Source of the DNA: an uncultured Pirellulaceae bacterium
GTDB taxonomy: Bacteria > Planctomycetota > Planctomycetia > Pirellulales > Pirellulaceae
Reading direction: 5' to 3'
Assembly (NCBI GenBank): GCA_937928215.1
Contig: CALFWL010000020.1
Span: 1-50,517, forward strand
Length of the DNA: 50,517 bases
Shown here: in pieces, positions 8,268-15,459 of the stretch
Position numbering within the stretch: position 1 is the stretch's first letter
Layout of the letters: each line of letters starts with the position of its first letter
Translations under genes and position numbers: made by a program
The notes under the pieces: model-generated
What the model was told of the DNA's origin: nothing
The model's input: only the letters and a program-made list of their open reading frames with translations
Databases searched by the model: none

Positions 8268-9359
8268 TCAGCGCCCCAAGACGGTTCTAACGTTCTGCGC
8301 CACGGGAGCGTCTGAGATCACTTCAGATGCAAACTTATTTCCAATTGAGATGATCAAGATGCCAACGACCATGCAGGCCAACCCGATATAAAGCAGATTC
8401 TTCGCTTTAGAGGACGCCAGCTTCCATTCTCCGGTCACGATTCCACTAATGATTGCCGTGGCGACGCAAGCCGTATTGAAAATTGCGTAGCCAACCGTGT
8501 TGCCGACAGCACCCAACTTGAACGCGGCATAAGCAAAGACAGCCGATGCGGCGTAGTGAAAAAATGCCATGACAAAGATCAGCAAAAAGTTGCTGGTAAA
8601 ACTTGATGTTTTGAATGAGCCCCACGCTTTCTTCTGAGACAACTGCCATGCAAAGTAACCTGCCATGATTACTCCACCACTCAGGAAAATCGGAAACATC
8701 ACCGCCAAGGCAGTCACCCATTCGGGATTTCCCTGAGCGATACTGGCCTCATGAAGAGGCGGTCGCCCCACCGCATTAGCAAAGCTGAAACCGGTCGCCA
8801 ACAATCCTCCAACGACTGCAATCATAATCCCAGCACTCATCGACTTCCTGACTGCGTCATCGTCTGCCGATTCGCCATCCGCCTTCGCGTTTTTCTCATC
8901 CTGCTCACGAGCGATCCCAGCTTTGCCATTGGCGACGATCCCGGCAAGTACAAATGCCAGCCCCAGCACGATCGTCGCAACGACTTTCGCCCGCGGCAGA
9001 CCTTCAACAATAAACGGCAACAACGAACCGACAAGAATGACGGTCCCGATAAAAATGGAAAACCCGAGCGACACCCCGATATGGTGAATCGCTTTCCCCC
9101 ACATCATTACACCGATCCCCCACAGGACACTGGTCACGACCATCTGAGGAAGAATTTTTTGAACGGCCGGGTTGCCGTAAATCTCACCAACCCCCTTCAT
9201 CATTAAAAACGTGGCGAGAATTGGGACGACAAACATCGTCAGCATGAAGAAGAGCCCCCACGTGTTCTCTTCCTTGAAGTTCTTCGTGTATTTCCCCGGA
9301 ATGGCGTAGAGCCCCAACATCAGTCCGGCAAACAACGCCCAGACAATTCCTTCAACCAT
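8268..9359 (-). CDS. RhaT-family sugar:proton symporter
   Basis: Integral inner-membrane permease of 363 residues with about ten hydrophobic segments in two halves, separated by a charged loop (AREQDEKNAKADGESADDD) near the middle. The N-terminal EGIVWALFAGLMLGLYAIP and the paired repeats match the L-rhamnose-proton symporter (RhaT, drug/metabolite transporter superfamily). It is the likely uptake system for the sugar degraded by this operon; members also carry other deoxy sugars. The ATG at 9359 has AAGGA six bases upstream, so the longer track start is rejected. The gene follows the regulator by 22 bases. Confidence 0.85.
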   Translation of the reverse strand: MVEGIVWALFAGLMLGLYAIPGKYTKNFKEENTWGLFFMLTMFVVPILATFLMMKGVGEIYGNPAVQKILPQMVVTSVLWGIGVMMWGKAIHHIGVSLGFSIFIGTVILVGSLLPFIVEGLPRAKVVATIVLGLAFVLAGIVANGKAGIAREQDEKNAKADGESADDDAVRKSMSAGIMIAVVGGLLATGFSFANAVGRPPLHEASIAQGNPEWVTALAVMFPIFLSGGVIMAGYFAWQLSQKKAWGSFKTSSFTSNFLLIFVMAFFHYAASAVFAYAAFKLGAVGNTVGYAIFNTACVATAIISGIVTGEWKLASSKAKNLLYIGLACMVVGILIISIGNKFASEVISDAPVAQNVRTVLGR

Positions 9360-9381
9360 TTGAAATCCTTGGTAATGTTTC

Positions 9382-9984
9382 CTATTTGATGTTGGCTTTG
9401 AGGGCCTCAATCGTGGCTTCAATTGATCTGGCTTTCACAGAATCGAAAATCTTCACGTGCTCGCGATAAGCTTGGTGGTAGTCACCCAGTCGTGAATAAG
9501 TCAGCAGCATGCGAGAGCAAAGCTGTCGCCAAGCACTGACAAGATCTTCGGCTCCGCAGCCGATCATAATCGTTTCGTGGAACTCGATATCTTGCAACGC
9601 GATCGCGGTCGTGTCGCCACTGTCGCAAGCGGCCTTCAAACGGTCGAGCGCGGCCTCGATATTGTCGATCTCATCATCCGTGGCTTTCGCAAGACCTCTC
9701 TCTACAGCGTGGGTTTCTATCTGCTGCCGAAGCGATGTGATAAACTTGCGGTTTTCCGGGTTCGGAGGGTGGCGAACCGTCACTCCTCGGTTGGCGTGAT
9801 ATGCCAGATACCCTTCGTAAGACAATTGGATAAACGCATCACGAACCGGGCCTCGGCTGACCCCGAAACGATTTGCCAACTCAGTCTCTCTGAGCATCGT
9901 GCCAGCCTCAAATCGCCCCGCAACCAATTCGTCACGGATCTGATTGGTCACTTGCTCACGCACGGTTTTTGGAGCGATCGACAT
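9382..9984 (-). CDS. GntR-family transcriptional regulator (FadR/FCD subfamily)
   Basis: About 200 residues. An N-terminal winged helix-turn-helix (RETELANRFGVSRGPVRDAF, residues ~32-51) is followed by an all-helical FCD ligand domain. The FCD domain carries the typical metal-binding positions, with Asp/His in DIEFHETI and a later His in YREHVKIF. These regulators usually repress and release DNA when a sugar acid or keto acid binds. It is the first gene of the minus-strand operon and faces the divergent aldolase gene. A palindrome in the 127-base shared gap is a plausible operator, so it probably controls both directions and itself. Confidence 0.9.
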   Translation of the reverse strand: MSIAPKTVREQVTNQIRDELVAGRFEAGTMLRETELANRFGVSRGPVRDAFIQLSYEGYLAYHANRGVTVRHPPNPENRKFITSLRQQIETHAVERGLAKATDDEIDNIEAALDRLKAACDSGDTTAIALQDIEFHETIMIGCGAEDLVSAWRQLCSRMLLTYSRLGDYHQAYREHVKIFDSVKARSIEATIEALKANIK

Positions 9985-10024
9985 TTGAATTTCAATTTCC
10001 TCAGTTGAACAAATATTGCAAACA

Positions 10025-10053
10025 TTGACGCCTGTTAATTGTTAACATGGTAA
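10025..10053 (+). promoter_or_regulatory. Putative promoter and GntR operator for the aldolase
   Basis: TTGACG at 10025-10030 is a near-consensus -35. Seventeen bases later TGGTAA could serve as -10. Between them lies TTGTTAACAT (10039-10048) with a perfect 8-bp palindrome TGTTAACA. This resembles the short dyads bound by FCD-type GntR proteins and is placed where bound repressor would block RNA polymerase. The -10 is weak, so the call depends on context: it lies in the gap between the regulator gene and the aldolase gene. Confidence 0.45.
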
Positions 10054-10111
10054 TGTGAGACGGTGCTTCTGGCAACCATTTGTTTTACCATCCCCAAAGG
10101 AGTTTACCACG

Positions 10112-10738
10112 GTGTTAGAGAACCTGAAAAAATGGAAAATCGTCCCTGTGGTCGCGATTGACCGGGTTGTGGACTCCGTACCGCTCGCTGACGCGTTGTC
10201 CGCCGCCGGGCTGCCCGTGGCCGAAATTACCCTGCGAACCGTTGCGGGCTTGGCTGCCATTGCAGCCCTTGCCGATCAACCGGATTTTACGGTCGGAGCA
10301 GGTACGGTTCATACCGTGGATCAAGCAAAGCAGGTCGCCGAGGCAGGTGCGAAATTTGTCGTTACACCAGGCTTCAATCCGAAAACAGTGCAGTGGTGCC
10401 TAGAAAACGAAATGCCGATCTACCCGGGAGTTTCGAGCCCCACAGATCTGGAGACCGCCATCGAGTTCGGATTGACGGTCGTCAAGTTTTTCCCTGCCGA
10501 AATGATCGGTGGAGCGAAAATGATCAAGGCGTTGCAGGGCCCTTACGGAGACATTCGGTTCATTCCGACCGGAGGCATCAATATCTCGAACCTGAACGAC
10601 TACCTGAGCTTGCCGTCGGTCGTCGCATGTGGAGGCAGTTGGATGGTCAAGAGCGACCTGATCAACGAGGGCAAGTTTGACGATATCAAACGTTTGACGG
10701 TCGAAGCGTGCACCATGGCGGGGCGCTCTTTTTCGTAG
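10112..10738 (+). CDS. eda: KDPG-type (2-keto-3-deoxy sugar acid) class I aldolase
   Basis: 208 residues, the usual size for Eda. The GTG at 10112 is chosen because AAAGGAG lies nine bases upstream and the product then begins with the family-like (M)LENLKKWKIVPVVAI. The upstream extension in the ORF track has no support. The Schiff-base lysine is Lys125 in TVVKFFPAEM. The base Glu (VAEITLRT), VGAGTV, FVVTPGFN, YPGVSSPTD and IPTGGI are all present. It splits a 2-keto-3-deoxy acid to pyruvate plus an aldehyde. It is divergent from the regulator and completes the operon's pathway. No 2-keto-3-deoxy acid kinase is nearby, so the enzyme may act on an unphosphorylated substrate. Confidence 0.92.
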   Translation: MLENLKKWKIVPVVAIDRVVDSVPLADALSAAGLPVAEITLRTVAGLAAIAALADQPDFTVGAGTVHTVDQAKQVAEAGAKFVVTPGFNPKTVQWCLENEMPIYPGVSSPTDLETAIEFGLTVVKFFPAEMIGGAKMIKALQGPYGDIRFIPTGGINISNLNDYLSLPSVVACGGSWMVKSDLINEGKFDDIKRLTVEACTMAGRSFS

Positions 10739-10985
10739 CCGGCGATTCGCCCGCGATCTTTCAACCGCATGGGGGGCTCGACGCACTAGCCACGCATCAA
10801 CGTTGAACTGTGATTCACTCCTCCCGCGGCGCCCGTCGTGAGCACGGTTCTCGTTCATGGCTCGTGTTTACTCTGCGGAGGCCGGTCGCACGACGGATTT
10901 CCGTGGGGACGCTCGCGAGGTCGAACGGCCGCAACCCAATTTTTATGAAGCTACCAGATGGGCATCTCAGCTTCGATCGGCAAAC

Positions 10986-11020
10986 AAAAAAAGCACCTGT
11001 GAGTCATCACAAGTGCTTTT
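10986..11020 (-). terminator. Intrinsic terminator of the tRNA-Ile/tRNA-Ala transcript
   Basis: On the minus strand GCACTTGTGA and TCACAGGTGC form a 10-bp stem with one G-U pair and a TGAC loop, followed by seven T residues. It lies 14 bases past the end of tRNA-Ala. A shorter T-run on the plus strand means it may also stop the aldolase transcript arriving from the left. The 292 bases between the aldolase and the tRNA contain nothing else I can support. Confidence 0.88.
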
Positions 11021-11030
11021 TCTGTTCCAG

Positions 11031-11103
11031 TGGAGATGAGGGGGCTCGAACCCCTAACCCCTGCCTTGCAAAGGCAGTGCTCTCCCAATTGAGCTACATC
11101 CCC
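11031..11103 (-). tRNA. tRNA-Ala (anticodon UGC)
   Basis: 73 bases on the minus strand. The acceptor arm GGGGATG pairs with CATCTCC with one G-U pair and discriminator A. D-arm GTAGCTCAATTGGGAGAGC, anticodon loop TTTGCAA on a CTGCC/GGCAG stem, and T-loop GGTTCGAGCC are all canonical. CCA is not encoded. It is transcribed after tRNA-Ile and followed by a strong terminator. Confidence 0.96.
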
Positions 11104-11195
11104 ATGTTTTCAAGGTGAAATCCGAAAATCGTCAACCGACGCTCGTCATTCGGAGCTTTTGATTTCGACTTCCAATATCCAACTTTTTGTACTAG

Positions 11196-11269
11196 TGGTC
11201 GTGCCAAGATTCGAACTTGGGACCTCGTCGTTATCAGCGACGCGCTCTAACCAACTGAGCTACACGACC
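11196..11269 (-). tRNA. tRNA-Ile (anticodon GAU)
   Basis: 74 bases on the minus strand. GGTCGTG pairs with CACGACC. D-arm GTAGCTCAGTTGGTTAGAGC, anticodon loop CTGATAA on a CGTCG/CGACG stem, and T-loop AGTTCGAATCT are canonical. CCA is not encoded. It precedes tRNA-Ala by 92 bases. This is the order usually found in the 16S-23S spacer, yet no rRNA flanks it here. Confidence 0.96.
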
Positions 11270-11314
11270 CCGATGTTCAATCCGTAGCATGACAACATTT
11301 CAAGACTCCGAGTT

Positions 11315-11342
11315 CGCTCGATACGAATCGCTCGATACGAAT
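11315..11342. repeat. Perfect tandem duplication of a 14-bp unit
   Basis: CGCTCGATACGAAT occurs twice head-to-tail (11315-11328 and 11329-11342), about 45 bases upstream of tRNA-Ile. It may be a simple slippage duplication or two copies of a regulator site upstream of the tRNA promoter. Confidence 0.75.
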
Positions 11343-11459
11343 TTTTCCGCATCTTGCCGGGCGAACTCAATGTCCGTGTTTCACAATAGTGCCATCAAGG
11401 ATGATCCAGTGTATAAATTACCGCCAGCGTGTCAAACGGGGCTGCCGAAAACAAATTGC

Positions 11460-11477
11460 TCCGTTTGTTCAAACGGA
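11460..11477. repeat. Short inverted repeat (8-bp arms) in the tRNA-Ile upstream gap
   Basis: TCCGTTTG and CAAACGGA are separated by TT, which fits a dimeric protein-binding dyad better than a hairpin because the loop is too short. The wider stretch 11270-11823 holds no convincing gene. A 76-codon frame at 11289-11519 overlaps these repeats and lacks any recognisable feature or ribosome binding site. Confidence 0.35.
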
Positions 11478-11823
11478 ATAAGCTGCCAGAACCCCGCTGA
11501 TTCTATTGCTGTGGCATGACTTTCGCCACTGAAACGTCTTAACCTTTGTCCATTCAGCCGCTACCCTTTGGAACGTTGGAAAAAGCCCAGCATTGAGCAA
11601 ACGCAAACTGGAATTGCCCCATCGATCGATAAACGCTTCAATCGTCAGAGGGCCGTTAATTCCTGAATCAATGATCGCACATCCCTCAAAGATCCGCTAA
11701 TAACTGCGACCAAACCCGACCGATCGGAAGCCGTCCGATCAGTACGATCGATCGGCTATGGGTTTTTTCACGCTACGCTGTCCTTGCCCCGCTCGAAATT
11801 ATCCCGTCGTACAGTTCACTCTC

Positions 11824-13791
11824 ATGAATGCCCTCTCAATTCAAATGGCCAGATTTCAGCTAAAAATGACATTCTTTCAGATCGATCGATTATTGCTCGT
11901 GGCCGGCGTGGCATTGGCCGGGTTGTTTGGACCAAGTTCGATTGCCTCCGGTCAGGGAGCCAGTTTGTCTCAGGCCATGGCGATCAATCCAAAGCAATTG
12001 GACGCGCCCCACGATCAACCGACAGCCAGCGAGCTGAAATCGTGTAAAATTGAAAAATCCACGAAACCGCCGGGATTTATCGTTTCCGACGGGAGCGGTC
12101 GAATCCTGCGCCAATTCTTTGACAACAATGAGGATGGCAAACTTGACCAGTGGTCTTACTTCGAGAATGGAATCGAGGTCTATCGTGACTTGGACACTGA
12201 CTTCGATCGAAAGACTGATCAATACCGCTGGTTGGCCAGTGGTGGGACTCGCTGGGGACTCGACCCGGACGAAGACGGTACCATCGACAGTTGGAAAACG
12301 ATCTCTGCCGAAGAAGTTGCCTATGAAACGTTCATGGCGATTCGCGACGCCGATGCAAAACGCTTTGATCGCCTATTGCTGACACCGCAAGAATTTGCGT
12401 CGATCAAATTTGGCAAGTCTTCGGCCATCCGAATCAAGGAACGTTGGCAGGCTGCCAAAGCCGGATTTGCCAAGGCCACCAGCAGTTCGTTGAAACTTCC
12501 TCGTGATGCTCAGTGGATTCAGTGGGGAAACGGTCGCCCCAGCATGTGTGCCGCCGGAACCGAGGGCAATGCGAGCGACCTGATCTGTTTCGATCACGCT
12601 TCTGGCGTCTATCAGAGCGGTAAGGAGTTCGGTCAGATCGCGATTGGATCGATCCTAAAAGTGGGCGATGTCTGGCGTCTGGTCGAGTTACCGGAACTGG
12701 TTTCTGAAGGCAAACCGATCAATAACGGCGGCGTGTTGTTTCCCTTGCCGGGCATTAACCAAGATTTGCCTACCCCTGCCCCTCCGGTGGCCAACGAACT
12801 TGCTGAGTTATACGAAAAGCTCAACGAACTGGACGCCGGCCTGCAAAAAGCCACCAAAGGTTCCGAGATCGCCAAGTTGCACCAACAAAAAGCAGATGTG
12901 ATGCAGCAGATTTTCTTCGCCGACAATAAAACAGATCGCCGCAACTGGCTGGAAAACATCGCGGATTCCGTTTCCAGCGCCTATGTCGACGAAAAATTCC
13001 CCAACGGCATCAAGGTCCTCGATCGCTTTGCACAGCGACTTAGGTCGGAGAAAATCACTGACGGCGTTGACTACGTTCAATGGCGATCGATTTTTGCCAA
13101 GTACGGTTTGGACATGAAAATCCGCGACAACAAGGGCAGAGCAAAGGCGGAGCAAGAGCTCATGTCCAGCGTGGAAGACTTCGTTGACCGTTACCCAAAA
13201 AGCCGGTTCACCACCGAAGGCATGTTCCAATTGGCTTTAAATGCCGAGATCAGCGAGCGTGATGAAGATCGAGCCATCGAATGGTATAAGAAAATCGTTA
13301 CCCGCTTCCCCGGCACGGATGACGCCGCCCGCGCTCGTGGAGCGATCAAGCGTCTGACTGGGCAGGGTAAACGGCTTGACTTCCAAAGCAAAACGGCTCA
13401 GGGTCGCCCGTTCACACTGGCCGACCGTAGCTTGCGAGGGAAAGTCGTTGTTCTGCATTATTGGGAGAACTGGTGTGCGGATGAATTTGACACGATCGAA
13501 CGGCTGGCAGCCAAACACAAAGGTGATGTCGTCTTCATCGGGTGCAATACCGATTCGACATCGGCTGAGTTCAAAAACTTCATGGCCAAGAACCGCAACG
13601 TGACGTGGTTGCAGTTGCACGAACCTGGTGGTGTCGAGAAAAGCCCGCTGGCTCATCAGTTAGGCGTTTCCACGTTGCCGCTTGTTCTGATGGTTGATGG
13701 CAAAGGAGCATTGGTCGATTCGAATCTGGCATTCGGCGACTTGGAACGAGAGATCCAACGCGAACTCCGGCGTGCAAAACGAGCCGAGTGA
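11824..13791 (+). CDS. Exported protein with EF-hand-like loops, TPR-like repeats and thioredoxin-like domain
   Basis: An N-terminal signal segment (IDRLLLVAGVALAGLFGPSS) with cleavage near ASGQ predicts export. Three calcium-loop-like stretches follow (DNNEDGKLDQ, DTDFDRKTDQ, DPDEDGTIDS). Next come a middle region with a helical hairpin (ELAELYEKLNELDAGLQKA), a TPR-like part (DRAIEWYKKIVTRFPGTDDA) and a C-terminal TlpA/AhpC-like fold (GRPFTLADRSLRGKVVVLHYW...). The redox position reads WENWCADEF, so only one cysteine of the usual CxxC remains and disulfide exchange is doubtful. A cis-proline-like STLPLVLMVDG is kept. ATGs at 11824 and 11866 are both possible; the ORF itself opens at 11758. 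I infer an envelope protein of unknown role. It has no operon partner. Confidence 0.75.
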   Translation: MNALSIQMARFQLKMTFFQIDRLLLVAGVALAGLFGPSSIASGQGASLSQAMAINPKQLDAPHDQPTASELKSCKIEKSTKPPGFIVSDGSGRILRQFFDNNEDGKLDQWSYFENGIEVYRDLDTDFDRKTDQYRWLASGGTRWGLDPDEDGTIDSWKTISAEEVAYETFMAIRDADAKRFDRLLLTPQEFASIKFGKSSAIRIKERWQAAKAGFAKATSSSLKLPRDAQWIQWGNGRPSMCAAGTEGNASDLICFDHASGVYQSGKEFGQIAIGSILKVGDVWRLVELPELVSEGKPINNGGVLFPLPGINQDLPTPAPPVANELAELYEKLNELDAGLQKATKGSEIAKLHQQKADVMQQIFFADNKTDRRNWLENIADSVSSAYVDEKFPNGIKVLDRFAQRLRSEKITDGVDYVQWRSIFAKYGLDMKIRDNKGRAKAEQELMSSVEDFVDRYPKSRFTTEGMFQLALNAEISERDEDRAIEWYKKIVTRFPGTDDAARARGAIKRLTGQGKRLDFQSKTAQGRPFTLADRSLRGKVVVLHYWENWCADEFDTIERLAAKHKGDVVFIGCNTDSTSAEFKNFMAKNRNVTWLQLHEPGGVEKSPLAHQLGVSTLPLVLMVDGKGALVDSNLAFGDLEREIQRELRRAKRAE

Positions 13792-13816
13792 ATCGTGGAA
13801 GAATCGTGGACTACGG

Positions 13817-14638
13817 TTACAAGTTTGCGAGCAAGTTAGTCAGATATTCAGCTGCACCTCGGCAATCGGATTCCAAGTCGTGGCTTGACCTTGCTTCGAC
13901 CGAAATGCCTCCGGTGTATCCGGATTCGATCAGTTGGCGAAAAAATGTTTCCATGCCCGGAATGTTGTCGCCCAGTTTCGGAAAGCAACGTCCCGCTGGA
14001 TTCGCCAGTTGCACTGCGCAGATTAGATTGCCAGCTTCAAGCACGATATCGGTCGCCTCATTTTCCATCGCAAAATGATAAAAGTCTGCGGCGAGCCCGA
14101 TTTCCGGGCGATCGATTTCGCGCGCGAACCTCAGCGCTTCTGCGAACGTGTTGATGAAATTCGTTTCGGTTCGATTGATGTGCTCGATTGCAATTTTTAT
14201 TTCCCAATCGTTCTCTCGAATCACATCCGAACACAAATGGCAGAATTCAACCATTTGCTGGTTCGCTCGATCGAACGAGAAACCACTGGGGACTGATCTC
14301 GAAGCCGGGCTTCCAAACACGATGGCCTTTGCTCCGAGCGATGTTGCTCTTGCGAGAGCGGATTCGAGAAACGTTCGCGCCGCAGTTTCGTTGGCTTTCG
14401 GTCCCGTCACTTTTAGCGTCGGTGGCAAAAACCAGTTCATCGACGGTACGAGAATACCTTTCGACTTCAGACGAGCTGCCGTAGCATCGAACTCTTGCTG
14501 ATGCATCGCAGCAGCTTTCGCGAACCCCGGCTCGATGAAATCCATTCCTGCGGATGTGATTTTTTCCGCATTGAGCAACGGTTCGCTGGTCGAGAAATCG
14601 GATACGCCCAGCTTCAGGCTATGAATAGAATCTGACAT
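13817..14638 (-). CDS. Sugar phosphate isomerase/epimerase-like TIM barrel protein
   Basis: About 273 residues of the xylose isomerase-like TIM barrel family (AP endonuclease 2 superfamily). Metal-site candidates are Glu in KIAIEHIN, Asp and His in AADFYHF, and a final Glu in ISVEARSS. The third strand motif, usually containing a ligand His, reads ICAVQLANPAGR, with no His at either expected place, so metal binding may be altered. The ATG at 14638 (MSDSIHSLKLG) is preceded by GAGGACT, which decides against the much longer track start. It points away from the exported thioredoxin-like gene and lies next to ferritin, but is not in an obvious operon. The substrate is unknown. Confidence 0.8.
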   Translation of the reverse strand: MSDSIHSLKLGVSDFSTSEPLLNAEKITSAGMDFIEPGFAKAAAMHQQEFDATAARLKSKGILVPSMNWFLPPTLKVTGPKANETAARTFLESALARATSLGAKAIVFGSPASRSVPSGFSFDRANQQMVEFCHLCSDVIRENDWEIKIAIEHINRTETNFINTFAEALRFAREIDRPEIGLAADFYHFAMENEATDIVLEAGNLICAVQLANPAGRCFPKLGDNIPGMETFFRQLIESGYTGGISVEARSSHDLESDCRGAAEYLTNLLANL

Positions 14639-14715
14639 AGTCCTCAAAATCGAATTCAGACTATCCAGAAGGAATTCATGCTGACACTGGGAAATGAAGA
14701 GATCGCATCGCTTCG

Positions 14716-15219
14716 TTATTCGCCTTCTTCCGGTTTGCGTGAAGCCAGTTCGCGATCGATCATGAAGAGTCCGTTTTTGTTTCCTTCCACCATTTTCAAT
14801 TGGTCGATCACTCCACGAGCGTTGGCTTCCTCTTCGACTTGTTCGGTAACAAACCACTCAAGGAATACGTCGGTCGCGTGGTCGGATTCTGCTCTGGCCA
14901 GATCCTTCAGCTTGAAAATGCAACCTGAAATATGCTGCTCGTGGGCCAGCGCGTCCTCGAACAAACTCAAGGGAGAAGCGTTTTCAACTTTGGGGGCATC
15001 CAGCTGTTGCAAGCAGACTTCGCCGTCTCGTTCGAGCACGTAATTGAAAAATTTGTCGGCGTGGGCCAGCTCTTCCTGATACTGCATCTTGAACCAGTTG
15101 GCGAACCCCGGCAAGTTCAACCGATCTGCCTCAGCGGACATGGCAAGGTACTGGTACGCGGATTGAAGCTCTTCTTTAATCTGGTTATTGAGGGCGGCTT
15201 CGACGGCTTTCGATTTCAT
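14716..15219 (-). CDS. ftnA: Bacterial non-heme ferritin
   Basis: 167-residue iron-storage protein forming a 24-subunit shell that oxidises and stores Fe(II). Ferroxidase residues are visible: Glu in KEELQSAYQYLAM, Glu and His in YQEELAHADKF, Glu in AHEQHISG, and Glu pairs in TEQVEEEAN. Length matches FtnA rather than heme-containing bacterioferritin. The ATG at 15219 is preceded by AGGAAAGATC, a good ribosome site. It appears to be a single-gene unit. No Fur-type box was recognised upstream, and 15220-15459 shows no gene. Confidence 0.95.
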   Translation of the reverse strand: MKSKAVEAALNNQIKEELQSAYQYLAMSAEADRLNLPGFANWFKMQYQEELAHADKFFNYVLERDGEVCLQQLDAPKVENASPLSLFEDALAHEQHISGCIFKLKDLARAESDHATDVFLEWFVTEQVEEEANARGVIDQLKMVEGNKNGLFMIDRELASRKPEEGE

Positions 15220-15459
15220 GATCTTTCCTGAATGGTTACTCGTGCAATGTTGCTCGCGCAGGTGACTCGATTGATATGTTTTAATGAACCCAGCGAACTA
15301 CTCAAGGTGTAGGACAAATGGACTCACGGAACAATCGTCGCAGCGATCGATTCGGTTTGAAACTTGGGAAGGATTAAGGACTTGCGAACAAGTAAGTTGC
15401 CGGACAAAAGTGATTCATAACCGATCTTGTCCAAGCGAAATGAGATTGGATCTGGTGAT

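Noticed and set aside
10810-11118. Plus-strand ORF across the tRNA-Ala region
   Set aside because: It runs through the terminator and the tRNA gene and has no protein features.
11289-11519. 76-codon ORF upstream of the exported protein gene
   Set aside because: No ribosome site, no recognisable domain, and it spans the 14-bp tandem duplication and an inverted repeat.
11720-11758. CGATCG-rich stretch with overlapping short palindromes
   Set aside because: The repeats are short, overlapping and simple in composition; no stem of convincing length or terminator tail.
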